A stretch of 64,000 nt of DNA, from contig NZ_FOKQ01000002.1 in the NCBI RefSeq assembly GCF_900112155.1, forward strand, positions 62,001 through 126,000, in the 5' to 3' direction. The translations under genes and the position numbers were made by a program. Positions 8,161 to 16,906 of this stretch are shown in pieces; position 1 is the stretch's first letter, and the number at the start of each line of letters is the position of its first letter. This stretch comes from Hominimerdicola alba (GTDB lineage: Bacteria; Bacillota; Clostridia; Oscillospirales; Ruminococcaceae). The notes beneath the pieces were generated by a model, which ran no database searches, was not told the origin of the DNA, and saw only the letters and a program-made list of their open reading frames with translations.

Positions 8161-9525
8161 ATGGAAAAATTAATGCTTTCAGAGATAATACAGGCTGTAA
8201 GAGGAAGCTATGGCTTTCCTGCCGATGTTGAGGTAAAGGATATCTCTACCGATACAAGAACTATAACAGAGGGCTCGCTGTTCATAGCGCTGAAAGGTGC
8301 TAACTTCGACGGGCACGATTTTGCCGCACAGGCTATGGAGCTTGGTGCTATAGCTGTGGTGACGGAAAGACCCGTTGACGGCGCAAGATGCCTTATCGTG
8401 GATTCCACCGCGCAGGCATTGCTGGATGCGGCATCATATTACCGCAGTAAATTCGATATACCACTGGTGGGCATAACAGGCAGTGTGGGAAAGACCACCA
8501 CCAAGGAAATGATATACAGCGTGCTTTCCCGCAGTTTCAAGACACTTAAAACCGAAGCCAACCACAATAACGAGGTAGGTATGCCCAAGACTTTGCTGGA
8601 GCTTGATGATTCCCATCAGGCGGCAGTTATCGAGATGGGCATGAACCACAAGGGCGAGATCTCGAGAATGTCCACAAGCTGCAAGCCGACTATCTGCGTT
8701 ATTACCAATATCGGTGTTTCGCATATTGAGAATCTCGGTTCCCAGGAGGGCATACTCAAGGCTAAGATGGAGATACTTGACGGCGCTTCCGCTGATGCTC
8801 CGCTGATACTCTGCCGTGATGACAGACTTCTCGCAAAGGCTGAGATATACGGCGGCAGGAAAGTTTGGTACTACTCGGTATCCAAAAAGGACTGCGATGT
8901 TTATGCTTCAGATATCGCTGCTGACAGCAAGGGCATAAGCTTCACTATACATTATAACAGAGAAAAGCTCAACGCTAGGATAAATTGTCTGGGTGAGCAT
9001 AATGTCAAGAATGCGCTGGCAGCTTTCTGCGCCGGTGCGGCGGCAGGTATGGAGAATGAGGATATCATTGCAGGACTTGCTGATTTCAGACCTGAGGGCA
9101 TGAGACAGAATATTATCAGTGAGAATGGCATGACCTACGTGCTGGATTGCTACAATGCAGCTCCCGATTCCATGAAAGCGAGCCTTTCGGTGCTGAGCCA
9201 GATATCTGTACGCGGCAGACGTTTCGCTGTGCTTGGGGATATGCTTGAACTCGGAAAGGGCGCGGCGAGATATCACCGTACTGTTGGCGAGTATGTCAAG
9301 GCATCAAAGACAGATGTACTGCTGTGCTTCGGCAAGAATTCGGCGTACTATATAGAGGGCGCTTGCGACAAGGGCTTCGACCGTGAGAATACTGCACATT
9401 TTGAGACTTACGAGGAGCTTGTGGAGTATCTGAAAGCAAATCTCAAAGAGGGCGACGCTGTGCTGTTCAAGGGCAGCCGCGGCATGAAGCTTGAGGAAGT
9501 TTACGAGGCGATAAAACAGGCGTGA
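8161..9525 (+). CDS. murF: UDP-MurNAc-tripeptide--D-Ala-D-Ala ligase MurF
   Basis: A 454-residue cytoplasmic Mur ligase that adds the D-Ala-D-Ala dipeptide, the last cytoplasmic peptide-building step. The P-loop is GITGSVGKTTTKEM (near residue 104). Downstream motifs EANHNNEVGMP and IEMGMNHKGEI are characteristic of MurF, and LDCYNAAPDSMKASL marks the C-terminal domain. GTG of the next gene overlaps its stop (GTGA at 9522), so the mraY homologue is probably translated by coupling. Confidence 0.97.
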   Translation: MEKLMLSEIIQAVRGSYGFPADVEVKDISTDTRTITEGSLFIALKGANFDGHDFAAQAMELGAIAVVTERPVDGARCLIVDSTAQALLDAASYYRSKFDIPLVGITGSVGKTTTKEMIYSVLSRSFKTLKTEANHNNEVGMPKTLLELDDSHQAAVIEMGMNHKGEISRMSTSCKPTICVITNIGVSHIENLGSQEGILKAKMEILDGASADAPLILCRDDRLLAKAEIYGGRKVWYYSVSKKDCDVYASDIAADSKGISFTIHYNREKLNARINCLGEHNVKNALAAFCAGAAAGMENEDIIAGLADFRPEGMRQNIISENGMTYVLDCYNAAPDSMKASLSVLSQISVRGRRFAVLGDMLELGKGAARYHRTVGEYVKASKTDVLLCFGKNSAYYIEGACDKGFDRENTAHFETYEELVEYLKANLKEGDAVLFKGSRGMKLEEVYEAIKQA

Positions 9526-10538
9526 AGCTTTCGTTTATAATATTTGCTCTGCAGCTTGCCGTGGGCGGACTGCTGGGGCGGCTTTTCATTCCCGTGTTCA
9601 GAAAGATGAAGACAGGAAAAATGGAAATATATATCGGCGACCGATTTAAGCAGGACGGCTCCGAGCCGCGGGGCGGCGGAGCGCTGATGCTGTTTTGCTT
9701 TGTAACAGCCTGCTTTGCGGCGGCTGCCGCTGAGGGTTTCAATGCCAATGAGATAAAGGCAGCGGCTTTCACGGCGATATTCGCCGCGGTGCTGACCGCT
9801 GTGGGACTTATGGAAGACTACGACCGCGATGTGCGCGGCGGGATAGGCATGAAAAGCAGATACAGGGTGACGATAAAGCTGCTGCTTTGCGGCGGCTATA
9901 CCGCGCTGATGGGGCTTTTCGGGTACAGCTGCAAGCTTGTGCTGCTGCCTTTCAGATGGGGGTATGTTGACCTCGGGTGGGCTTACATACCACTGAATGC
10001 GCTGCTGATGACAGTTATTATCACGGCGGCGGAGATATGTGATTGCCAGAAAGGTATACACGAAACAGGCGTGGACGGACTTTATCCGATGACGATGTTT
10101 GTGAGCTTTCTGGGACTTTTTGCGGCTTTCGGAGACGGCAGTCGCGAGGTAGTCAGAGTGATATGCCTTTGTGCGGCGGGAAGCTGTGCGGGGTATCTGA
10201 TATGGGGGGCTAAGCCCTCGAAACTTTTCCTTGGGCAGTCGGGAGGATTGTTCCTTGGGAGCGTGATGTGCGGCATACTGATGATCTCGGGGCTGCACGG
10301 AGCGGTGCTGCTTGCTATGGCAGTGCCTTTCATCGAGCTTGCTGCGCATATTTTGCAGCGGGCGGTATTCAAAAGAAATAAAAAGCTGCTGTTCAAAGGC
10401 GCGACGCTTCACGAGCATTTACGCAATATCGGGTGGAGCGAGTACCGCATAACTGCGGCGTATGCGGCAGTGCAGGCGTTGTTCTGCGCGGGTGCGGCGG
10501 CTTACAGTATATATGAATCGAGGCTGGTGATAAACTAG
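9522..10538 (+). CDS. Divergent MraY-family membrane protein with altered catalytic residues
   Basis: A 338-residue protein with about ten hydrophobic segments, in the mraY slot between murF and ftsW. MraY transfers phospho-MurNAc-pentapeptide to undecaprenyl phosphate to make lipid I. Homology is clear from ordered motifs, but key positions are changed. The DD pair is MEDY (E98, D99). NLTDGLDG is HETGVDG (residues 180-186, with one Asp lost). FMGDTGS is FLGQSGG, with Gln239 at the usual catalytic Asp. HHH near the end is LHEH (E298 in the middle). The N-terminal GTPTMGG motif is reduced to EPRGGGA. GTG start overlaps the murF stop. It is either a non-catalytic paralogue kept in the cluster, with a true mraY elsewhere, or a lineage with unusual MraY chemistry. 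Confidence 0.85.
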   Translation: MKLSFIIFALQLAVGGLLGRLFIPVFRKMKTGKMEIYIGDRFKQDGSEPRGGGALMLFCFVTACFAAAAAEGFNANEIKAAAFTAIFAAVLTAVGLMEDYDRDVRGGIGMKSRYRVTIKLLLCGGYTALMGLFGYSCKLVLLPFRWGYVDLGWAYIPLNALLMTVIITAAEICDCQKGIHETGVDGLYPMTMFVSFLGLFAAFGDGSREVVRVICLCAAGSCAGYLIWGAKPSKLFLGQSGGLFLGSVMCGILMISGLHGAVLLAMAVPFIELAAHILQRAVFKRNKKLLFKGATLHEHLRNIGWSEYRITAAYAAVQALFCAGAAAYSIYESRLVIN

Positions 10539-10572
10539 CCTTATCAAGAAATTGAGCGGAGGTACAGCATTA

Positions 10573-11802
10573 ATGGCTGATAAGGGTATACACCGCGACC
10601 GTGACGGCGGTCTTACACTGAACAATCACCTGATACGGCAACCCGTGGCGCAGGCGAGAAAAAAGCTTAACTTCAATTTCAAATCGATAAACAAGGGCGT
10701 GGATATCCCGTTCCTGCTGCTGATACTGGTACTGCTGGGATTCGGCGTGCTGATGATGTTCTCGGCTTCCTATGCCTGGGGCATAAACGATATGGGAGAC
10801 GGATATTTCTACGCTAAAAAACAGCTGACATTCGCGGGCATAGGCCTTGTGGGTATGCTGGTGGTATCCGTGCTGGATTACCATTTCTTCCAGAATACGG
10901 TCGTTTGTTACATCTTTTTTGGCGTGATGTACGCCATGTGTCTGTACGCGGCGTTCTTCGGTTCGTCAACTGCGGATGCAAGCCGATGGATAAATCTGGG
11001 ATTTGTGCAGTTCCAGCCCTCGGAGCTTCTGAAAGTAGCGTTTATAATAATATTCGCCTACATAATGGCGGTAAATTTCCCTAAATTTGATAACTGGAAG
11101 TACTGCGTTATACCTTTCACGGTGATAATGGGTATAACGGTCATCGTGCTGGGTCTCCAGAGACATCTGTCTGCGGTGCTGATAATAGGCGTTATCGGCG
11201 TCAGCATGATGTTTGTAAGCGGTATGCCCGCCAAGACTTTCTGGAAATTCATAGGCGTTCTGGCGGCGGTGGCTGTGCTTTGTCTGGCAGTGGTGCTGAT
11301 GGCGGGTAAATTCTCCTACTTACAGGAAAGAATAGACGGCTGGCGCAACCCTGAGGCAGATATACAGAACAATACATGGCAGACCTATAACTCACTGGTA
11401 GCTATCGGTTCGGGCGGCTGGTTCGGACTGGGGTTCGGTGAATCGCGACAGAAATTCCTGTACCTGCCCGAAGCACAGAACGACTTCGTATTTGCTATAA
11501 TCTGCGAGGAACTGGGATTTGTGGGTGCACTGGTAGTTGTGGTGCTGTTCGTTATCTTCGTGCTGAGAGGATTCTATATAGCCGCAAATGCCAAGGACAG
11601 ATTTGGTATGCTGGTGGCTGCGGGCATCACGATACAGATAGGTCTTCAGGCTTTCCTGAATATCATGGTTGCTTCAAACTCCTTCCCGAACACGGGTATA
11701 TCACTGCCGTTCTTCAGTTACGGCGGTACAGCGCTGATAATACAGCTGGCTGAGATGGGAATACTGCTGAGTATATCACGTCAGGGACACATCAAAAAAT
11801 GA
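10573..11802 (+). CDS. ftsW: Lipid II polymerase FtsW (SEDS family)
   Basis: A 409-residue SEDS glycosyltransferase with about ten transmembrane helices, which polymerises lipid II at the septum together with the class B PBP. SEDS signatures include LGFGVLMMFSASYAW at the start, ASRWINLGFVQFQPSELLK (catalytic-loop region), and PNTGISLPFFSYGGTALI near the C-terminus. ATG at 10573 is chosen because GGAGGT at 10558-10563 is correctly spaced; the upstream TTG at 10552 would place that site inside the gene. The N-terminal 45 residues are charged and longer than in B. subtilis. murD, usually between mraY and ftsW, is absent. Confidence 0.95.
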   Translation: MADKGIHRDRDGGLTLNNHLIRQPVAQARKKLNFNFKSINKGVDIPFLLLILVLLGFGVLMMFSASYAWGINDMGDGYFYAKKQLTFAGIGLVGMLVVSVLDYHFFQNTVVCYIFFGVMYAMCLYAAFFGSSTADASRWINLGFVQFQPSELLKVAFIIIFAYIMAVNFPKFDNWKYCVIPFTVIMGITVIVLGLQRHLSAVLIIGVIGVSMMFVSGMPAKTFWKFIGVLAAVAVLCLAVVLMAGKFSYLQERIDGWRNPEADIQNNTWQTYNSLVAIGSGGWFGLGFGESRQKFLYLPEAQNDFVFAIICEELGFVGALVVVVLFVIFVLRGFYIAANAKDRFGMLVAAGITIQIGLQAFLNIMVASNSFPNTGISLPFFSYGGTALIIQLAEMGILLSISRQGHIKK

Positions 11803-11874
11803 TAAAAAACAGCGCCTTCGGCATTTTGCTGTGGCGCGGTTTTGCGTATTTTGTTAAGTGTTAACTGAAAAATG

Positions 11875-11903
11875 TTGCTTTGTTAATAATATTTTAGTAT
11901 AAT
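11875..11903 (+). promoter_or_regulatory. Internal promoter upstream of murG
   Basis: TTGCTT (11875-11880) and TATAAT (11898-11903) with a 17-bp spacer in the 186-bp AT-rich gap between ftsW and murG. It means murG to ftsQ can be expressed apart from the upstream cluster. Confidence 0.7.
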
Positions 11904-11988
11904 TGAAATGATAATAAGTATACTATGTAAACGTTCGCGAAACTCTTCGTGAAAAGGTTGCACAGAATAAGAAAGAGGTATCTGCTGT

Positions 11989-13122
11989 ATGCTTAGAGTA
12001 CTGCTTGCAGGCGGCGGCACAGCGGGTCATGTGAACCCCGCGCTGGCTATTGCCGAGATAATAAAAGAAAACTATCCCGATGCGGAGATATGCTTCGCAG
12101 GAAACCCCGATAAGCTTGAAGCAAAGCTTGTACCAAAGGCGGGATACAAATTTGAACCGCTGAAAATAGAGGGCTTTCAGAGAAAGATAAATGCCGAGAA
12201 CATCAAAAGGAATTTCCGTGCAGCTGTGTATCTGGCTAAGTCGGGAAGCCGATGCAAAGAGATCATAAAGGGATTCAAACCCGATCTCGTTATAGGTACG
12301 GGCGGCTACGTAAGCGGACCTGTGGTAAGGGCGGCAGCCAATATGGGCATCAGGACTGCCATACATGAACAGAACGCTTTCGCAGGTGTTACAAATAAGA
12401 TACTTTCAAAAAAAGTCGATGTTGTTATGATGACAGTTGAGGAATCAAGGAAGAATTTCCCCGATGCAAAAAAATGCGTGGTGACGGGTCTGCCCGTAAG
12501 GGGAGGCTTCGGCAGGCTGACAAAGGCTGAGGCACGCAAAAAACTGGGTATCCCGGAGGATGCACAGGTAGTACTGTCAGCGGGCGGAAGTCTGGGTTCA
12601 AAAGTACTGAACGAGAATATAATGAAACTCTTTAAATGGTATCAGCGTGAGGGCAGGGAGGTATACCATATACACTCCTACGGTACCTACAAGGATTATG
12701 AGAATTATATAGCTGACTGCGAAAAACAGGGCATAAAGCTTAAAGGCAACGATCACCGCATAGTTGACAGCTATGTAGATATGCCCAAGGCTATGGCTGC
12801 CTGTGACCTTATTATCACCAGATGCGGTGCGGCGTCACTGGCTGAGATAGAAGCTATGGGCAGATGTTCGATACTTATACCCTCACCCTGGGTAGCGGAG
12901 AACCATCAGTATCATAATGGTATGGTACTGCAGAATGCGGGCGCGGGATTGGTTATCGAAGAAAAAGATCTTACGGAAGAAAAGTTCGTGGGGGCAGTGA
13001 GAGATTATCTCGATGACCCCGAAAAGCTGAAGGATTGTTCCGAAAAGGCAGCGGCACTCCATATCAAGGATACGAAGGAGCGCATAATGAACTGCCTCAG
13101 ACCTCTCATAGGTAAGAAATAA
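11989..13122 (+). CDS. murG: MurG, lipid II-forming N-acetylglucosaminyltransferase
   Basis: A 377-residue GT28 glycosyltransferase at the inner membrane face that adds GlcNAc to lipid I to give lipid II. It has the N-terminal glycine loop LLAGGGTAGHVNPALA, the central loop IGTGGYVSGPVVRAA with IHEQNAFAGVTNK, and the C-terminal UDP-GlcNAc site ITRCGAASLAEIEAMGRCSILIPSPWVAENHQ. AAAGAGGT upstream supports the ATG at 11989. It has its own promoter at 11875-11903. An 80-bp gap separates it from the unknown membrane protein gene. Confidence 0.97.
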   Translation: MLRVLLAGGGTAGHVNPALAIAEIIKENYPDAEICFAGNPDKLEAKLVPKAGYKFEPLKIEGFQRKINAENIKRNFRAAVYLAKSGSRCKEIIKGFKPDLVIGTGGYVSGPVVRAAANMGIRTAIHEQNAFAGVTNKILSKKVDVVMMTVEESRKNFPDAKKCVVTGLPVRGGFGRLTKAEARKKLGIPEDAQVVLSAGGSLGSKVLNENIMKLFKWYQREGREVYHIHSYGTYKDYENYIADCEKQGIKLKGNDHRIVDSYVDMPKAMAACDLIITRCGAASLAEIEAMGRCSILIPSPWVAENHQYHNGMVLQNAGAGLVIEEKDLTEEKFVGAVRDYLDDPEKLKDCSEKAAALHIKDTKERIMNCLRPLIGKK

Positions 13123-13201
13123 TGGTTGGTAAGTAAAGATATGGTTGACAGGTAAAGAACCGGATATATAGAATCGGATATGATGTGAGGAATGATATAA
13201 T

Positions 13202-14143
13202 TTGGCAATTGACAGAACTATACAAACAAAGCGTTCGGGTTCGGGTGCAACGATGGACAGCTTGAAAGTTCCTGATAATATTAATGAAAAGCTCGGTCAC
13301 AATTCCTACAGGGGTTCAAAAACGAATGCCGCCGCCGAAGAGATATTCTCGGGCAACAGGTATTCAAAGCAGACCCGTTTTGGCGCTGCCGATAACAAGT
13401 ATGAAGGATCTGAGCGAAGAGCAAGATACAGGTACAATAATCCCGCGGATGATCCTGACAGCTTTATACCAAAGCCCGACCCCAATAAAAAAGCTCCCGA
13501 CCTGCTTCATCAGGGTGTAAAGGTCGGCTCAGCATATGTTGAGAGAAAAAAGGTAATAATCTGGATAACCGTGGCGCTGGTACTTCTTGCCTGCGCACTG
13601 CTTTTCCTACCGCCGCTGATGAACAGCACAACTCAGGAAACAACAGTGGATTACGACAGAAACATCTTCCAGAAAATGGGCATGACAGAGTTCAAGACCT
13701 ATGCGCTGTCGAATTATTCGGTTTACAGTCAGGATGCATTTTCCTCTGAGAAAAACGAGAACTACCGTGTTATCGAAATGACTGTTCATGTGCAGAACTC
13801 ATCTCCTTTTCAGGTGGTGATACCGCAGTATAAGGCGCTTCATGTTCCAACTAAATATGAAGACAAGGTATGCTATGTGACCTCTGCCAGACGCGCAGCC
13901 ACCAAAGATGGCGAGGGCAAGGTCGTAGGCGATGTTATAGACGGTTTTCAGGGCAAAGACGTTACTGTGGAGCTTATGATAAACGTAGCGGATATGACAG
14001 AAGAAGAGCTGGATGAGTGCGTTACGGGTATGGTGCTTTCCACAGTCAACACAAAGAAGAAGATAGCAAGGAACGTGTATGTGCCTTGCCTGCCTGCTAT
14101 GCTGTTTATATCAAACGCTGTTACGGTACAGCTTGACCCGTAG
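13202..14143 (+). CDS. Unknown bitopic membrane protein in the dcw cluster
   Basis: A 313-residue protein not recognised. The cytoplasmic N-terminal part (about residues 1-117) is polar and rich in Asn, Arg, Lys and Pro and probably disordered. One transmembrane helix follows (about 118-138, KVIIWITVALVLLACALLFLP). The outside domain of about 175 residues contains beta-type segments (NYRVIEMTVHVQNSSPFQVVIP, KDVTVELMINVADMT) resembling immunoglobulin-like or DUF4352-type folds. Topology is like FtsQ or a divisome accessory protein. TTG at 13202 is weakly supported; ATG at 13253 has no ribosome site. It lies between murG and murA, so a role in division or wall synthesis is an inference from position. 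Confidence 0.8.
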   Translation: MAIDRTIQTKRSGSGATMDSLKVPDNINEKLGHNSYRGSKTNAAAEEIFSGNRYSKQTRFGAADNKYEGSERRARYRYNNPADDPDSFIPKPDPNKKAPDLLHQGVKVGSAYVERKKVIIWITVALVLLACALLFLPPLMNSTTQETTVDYDRNIFQKMGMTEFKTYALSNYSVYSQDAFSSEKNENYRVIEMTVHVQNSSPFQVVIPQYKALHVPTKYEDKVCYVTSARRAATKDGEGKVVGDVIDGFQGKDVTVELMINVADMTEEELDECVTGMVLSTVNTKKKIARNVYVPCLPAMLFISNAVTVQLDP

Positions 14144-14212
14144 ATATCAGGTAACAAATAACAAGTTTCGCGCATAAAATAAGCTATACTTCAATTAAAG
14201 GGGCGTAGCTTG

Positions 14213-15469
14213 ATGCAGAGACTTATCATAAATGGCGGAAAACGGCTGTGCGGCGAAATAAGGGTACAGGGTGCCAAAAACAGTGCGCTGCCGCTGCTTG
14301 CAGGTTGTCTGCTGGCGGAGGGCAGGACGGTGCTTAGGCGATGTCCCGAGCTGACGGACGTTTTTGCCGCTTGCAGGATACTTAACGAACTGGGCTGCAA
14401 ATGCAGTTTCAGGAAAGATACTGCAGTGACCGACCCTGTCGGTGCTGATGGTTACAGGATAACAGAGGAGCTTATGCGCGAGATGCGCAGTTCCATTGTT
14501 TTTCTGGGGGCAGTACTGGGTAAGACAGGCAGATGTGAACTGAGTTATCCCGGAGGCTGCGAACTCGGTCCCAGACCGATAGATATGCATCTGGCTGCGC
14601 TTAAACAGCTGGGTGTCAGGATATGCGAGGAGCATGGCAGGATAAGCTGCACCTGTCCCAAGGGGATAAGGGGCGCGGTGATCGACCTGCCTTTCCCTTC
14701 AGTGGGGGCTACCGAGAATATCATGCTGGCGGCGGTGTGCGCTGAGGGTGACACTGTTATCCGAAATGCGGCGCGTGAGCCCGAGATTGCAGATCTTGCG
14801 AATTTTCTGAACCGCTGCGGCGCTGACATCAGGGGCGCAGGGTGCAGTACGCTGAGGATATGCGGCGTGAAGAAGCTTCACGGCTGCGAATACGATGTTA
14901 TGCCCGACAGGATAGCGGCGGCGACCTATATGGCAGCTGCGGCTTCGACGGGGGGCGAACTGGGATTGCTGGGCATCAGGTGTGATGATGTTCAGGCGGT
15001 GACGGCGGTGTTTGAAGAGATGGGTGCAGCGGTCTACTGCACAAATGACAGGATATTCATAAGCTGTGTAAAACCGCTGAAAGCAGTGCGAATGATACGG
15101 ACGATGCCTTATCCCGGCTTCCCGACGGATGCACAGGCTTTGGTGATGGCTGCGCTGACTACGGCGCGTGGCAGCAGTATGATAGTAGAAAATATATTTG
15201 AAAGCAGATTCCGCCATGTGGACGAATTGGTGCGCATGGGGGCTGATATAAAAGTATCGGGCAGAACAGCTGTGATACAGGGCGTGAAAAAGCTCTGCAG
15301 CGCGAATGTAAGGGCGCATGACCTCAGGGGCGGCGCAGCGCTGACAGTTGCCGCACTGGGCGCCGAGGGGACTTCCTCGGTGGAGGGTGTGTGCTATATC
15401 GACAGGGGCTACGAATTTATCGAGAATGTGCTGGGGTCGGTGGGCGCTGATATACACAGAGAGTTCTGA
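14213..15469 (+). CDS. murA: UDP-N-acetylglucosamine 1-carboxyvinyltransferase MurA
   Basis: A 418-residue cytoplasmic enolpyruvyl transferase that starts UDP-MurNAc synthesis by moving enolpyruvate from PEP to UDP-GlcNAc. The N-terminus carries IRVQGAKNSALPLLAGCLLAEG. The catalytic Cys is in the loop PGGCELGPRP (near residue 118), so fosfomycin sensitivity is expected if this is the main enzyme. FPTDAQALVMAALTTARG and the C-terminal AHDLRGGAAL motifs are family-typical. ATG at 14213 follows AAAGGGGCG; the adjacent TTG at 14210 is less likely. The murA position between murG and ftsQ is seen in several Clostridia. Confidence 0.96.
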   Translation: MQRLIINGGKRLCGEIRVQGAKNSALPLLAGCLLAEGRTVLRRCPELTDVFAACRILNELGCKCSFRKDTAVTDPVGADGYRITEELMREMRSSIVFLGAVLGKTGRCELSYPGGCELGPRPIDMHLAALKQLGVRICEEHGRISCTCPKGIRGAVIDLPFPSVGATENIMLAAVCAEGDTVIRNAAREPEIADLANFLNRCGADIRGAGCSTLRICGVKKLHGCEYDVMPDRIAAATYMAAAASTGGELGLLGIRCDDVQAVTAVFEEMGAAVYCTNDRIFISCVKPLKAVRMIRTMPYPGFPTDAQALVMAALTTARGSSMIVENIFESRFRHVDELVRMGADIKVSGRTAVIQGVKKLCSANVRAHDLRGGAALTVAALGAEGTSSVEGVCYIDRGYEFIENVLGSVGADIHREF

Positions 15470-15544
15470 CGAAAAGTGTGTAAAATTTTGGGAACGGCAT
15501 AAACATGATATGCCGGTAATTATCAGACAGAGGAAAGAAATAAA

Positions 15545-16711
15545 ATGAGTGTTGATTTTGAAAATGAACCTGTGCCTGCGATGACGCCGAGAAGGGTCGG
15601 GCGCAAGCTTGACCTGCGTATGCTTTATGCGCTGGCGGCAGTCGCAGCAGCAGTGGTGGTACTTATTCTCTGCATGACGATATTTTTCAACGTCAGCAGT
15701 GTTGAGGTAAGGGGCGTGAGCCTTTATACCGATGACCAGATAATAAATGTAGGCGGTATTTACGAGGACATGAATCTTGTCAGGACGGATGCCGCAAGGG
15801 CTGAAAAGCGCCTGCTGGATAATCTCGTTTACATAGACGAGGTCAAGGTGTCGAAGTCCTACCCCTCAACGGTGGTCATTGACTGCAAGGAAGCCGTAAA
15901 AGCGGCGGATATAGAGTTTGAGGGCGGATACTATGTGCTGAGCACATCGGGCAGGATACTTGAAGCGAACAATCCCATGCCTACGGGCGGTATCCCCATA
16001 ATCACGGGATTCAAGTTCTACACGGCGCAGGATCTTATCGACAAGGGCAATGAGCTCACCGATGAAGAGATATTCGCTTACCGTGCGGCAGGTACAAATC
16101 TGAGGTCGGAGGATAATTACAGCGACAAGATAATCATCGACCTTATGGCAGAGCTTGCTGAACAGGGCTATGAAAACGTGAAGACTATTGATATAACTTC
16201 CCGTGCGAATATCATACTGAATATTGACAACAGGCTTGATATCAAGCTGGGAAGCTCCGCAGATATCGGCTACAAGCTCAGCTATTTCAAGGCTGTGATG
16301 GGCAAGCTGGCTGATAACTACGAGGGCACCCTCATCTATAACGGCTCTGAAAACGGCGTTTCGGCTATACCTAAGGATAAGTACCTTGGCAAGCCCACAT
16401 TTGCAAAAGACCCCGAAAAGACCGATTCGGACAGCAGTTCTGCTGATGAAACGAACCCAGAAGACGACAATACAGCCGACAACGGAAATGACAACAGCCA
16501 GGCTGAAAACAACGGCTATGACAACGGCGGTCAGGTTGATAACGGTTACGACGGCGGATATGATAATGGCGGCTGGACGGATAATACCTGGGACAACGGT
16601 CAGTACAACGAAAACGGAGGCTGGGCTGACAATAACTGGGATAACGGTCAGTACTACGATAACGGCGGAGGTTATGACTATACCTACGATGGCGGCGAGT
16701 ATGGTTGGTAA
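15545..16711 (+). CDS. ftsQ: Cell division protein FtsQ/DivIB with Asn/Gly/Tyr-rich tail
   Basis: A 388-residue bitopic divisome protein. It has an N-terminal cytoplasmic stretch of about 28 residues, a transmembrane helix (about 30-52, LAAVAAAVVVLILCMTIFF), a POTRA domain starting at VSSVEVRGVSLYTDDQI, and an FtsQ/DivIB beta domain to about residue 285. Beyond that lies an extracellular low-complexity tail of about 100 residues: an Asp/Glu/Ser linker, then repeats of the type NGxxDNGGW with many Asn, Gly, Asp, Tyr and Trp. DivIB tails vary, but this aromatic repeat tail is unusual. AGGAAAG supports ATG at 15545. It is likely co-transcribed with murA. Confidence 0.92.
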   Translation: MSVDFENEPVPAMTPRRVGRKLDLRMLYALAAVAAAVVVLILCMTIFFNVSSVEVRGVSLYTDDQIINVGGIYEDMNLVRTDAARAEKRLLDNLVYIDEVKVSKSYPSTVVIDCKEAVKAADIEFEGGYYVLSTSGRILEANNPMPTGGIPIITGFKFYTAQDLIDKGNELTDEEIFAYRAAGTNLRSEDNYSDKIIIDLMAELAEQGYENVKTIDITSRANIILNIDNRLDIKLGSSADIGYKLSYFKAVMGKLADNYEGTLIYNGSENGVSAIPKDKYLGKPTFAKDPEKTDSDSSSADETNPEDDNTADNGNDNSQAENNGYDNGGQVDNGYDGGYDNGGWTDNTWDNGQYNENGGWADNNWDNGQYYDNGGGYDYTYDGGEYGW

Positions 16712-16766
16712 TATAATCAATTAATAAAAAATTAACTAATATAATGGTATTAAATTGTCAAAATCC

Positions 16767-16795
16767 TTTACAATTCGGGAAATTTGTGATATAGT
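16767..16795 (+). promoter_or_regulatory. ftsZ promoter
   Basis: TTTACA (16767-16772) and TATAGT (16790-16795), 17-bp spacer, in the 195-bp gap before ftsZ. Confidence 0.65.
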
Positions 16796-16906
16796 ATTAA
16801 TGTATCTAATTATGTTCTTCGGGTCGGATTATATAAAGACAGAAGAAATATAAGGTTAATAATGACCCGTAAGGATATGTGAAAATTTTTTGGGAGGATG
16901 TTTACT

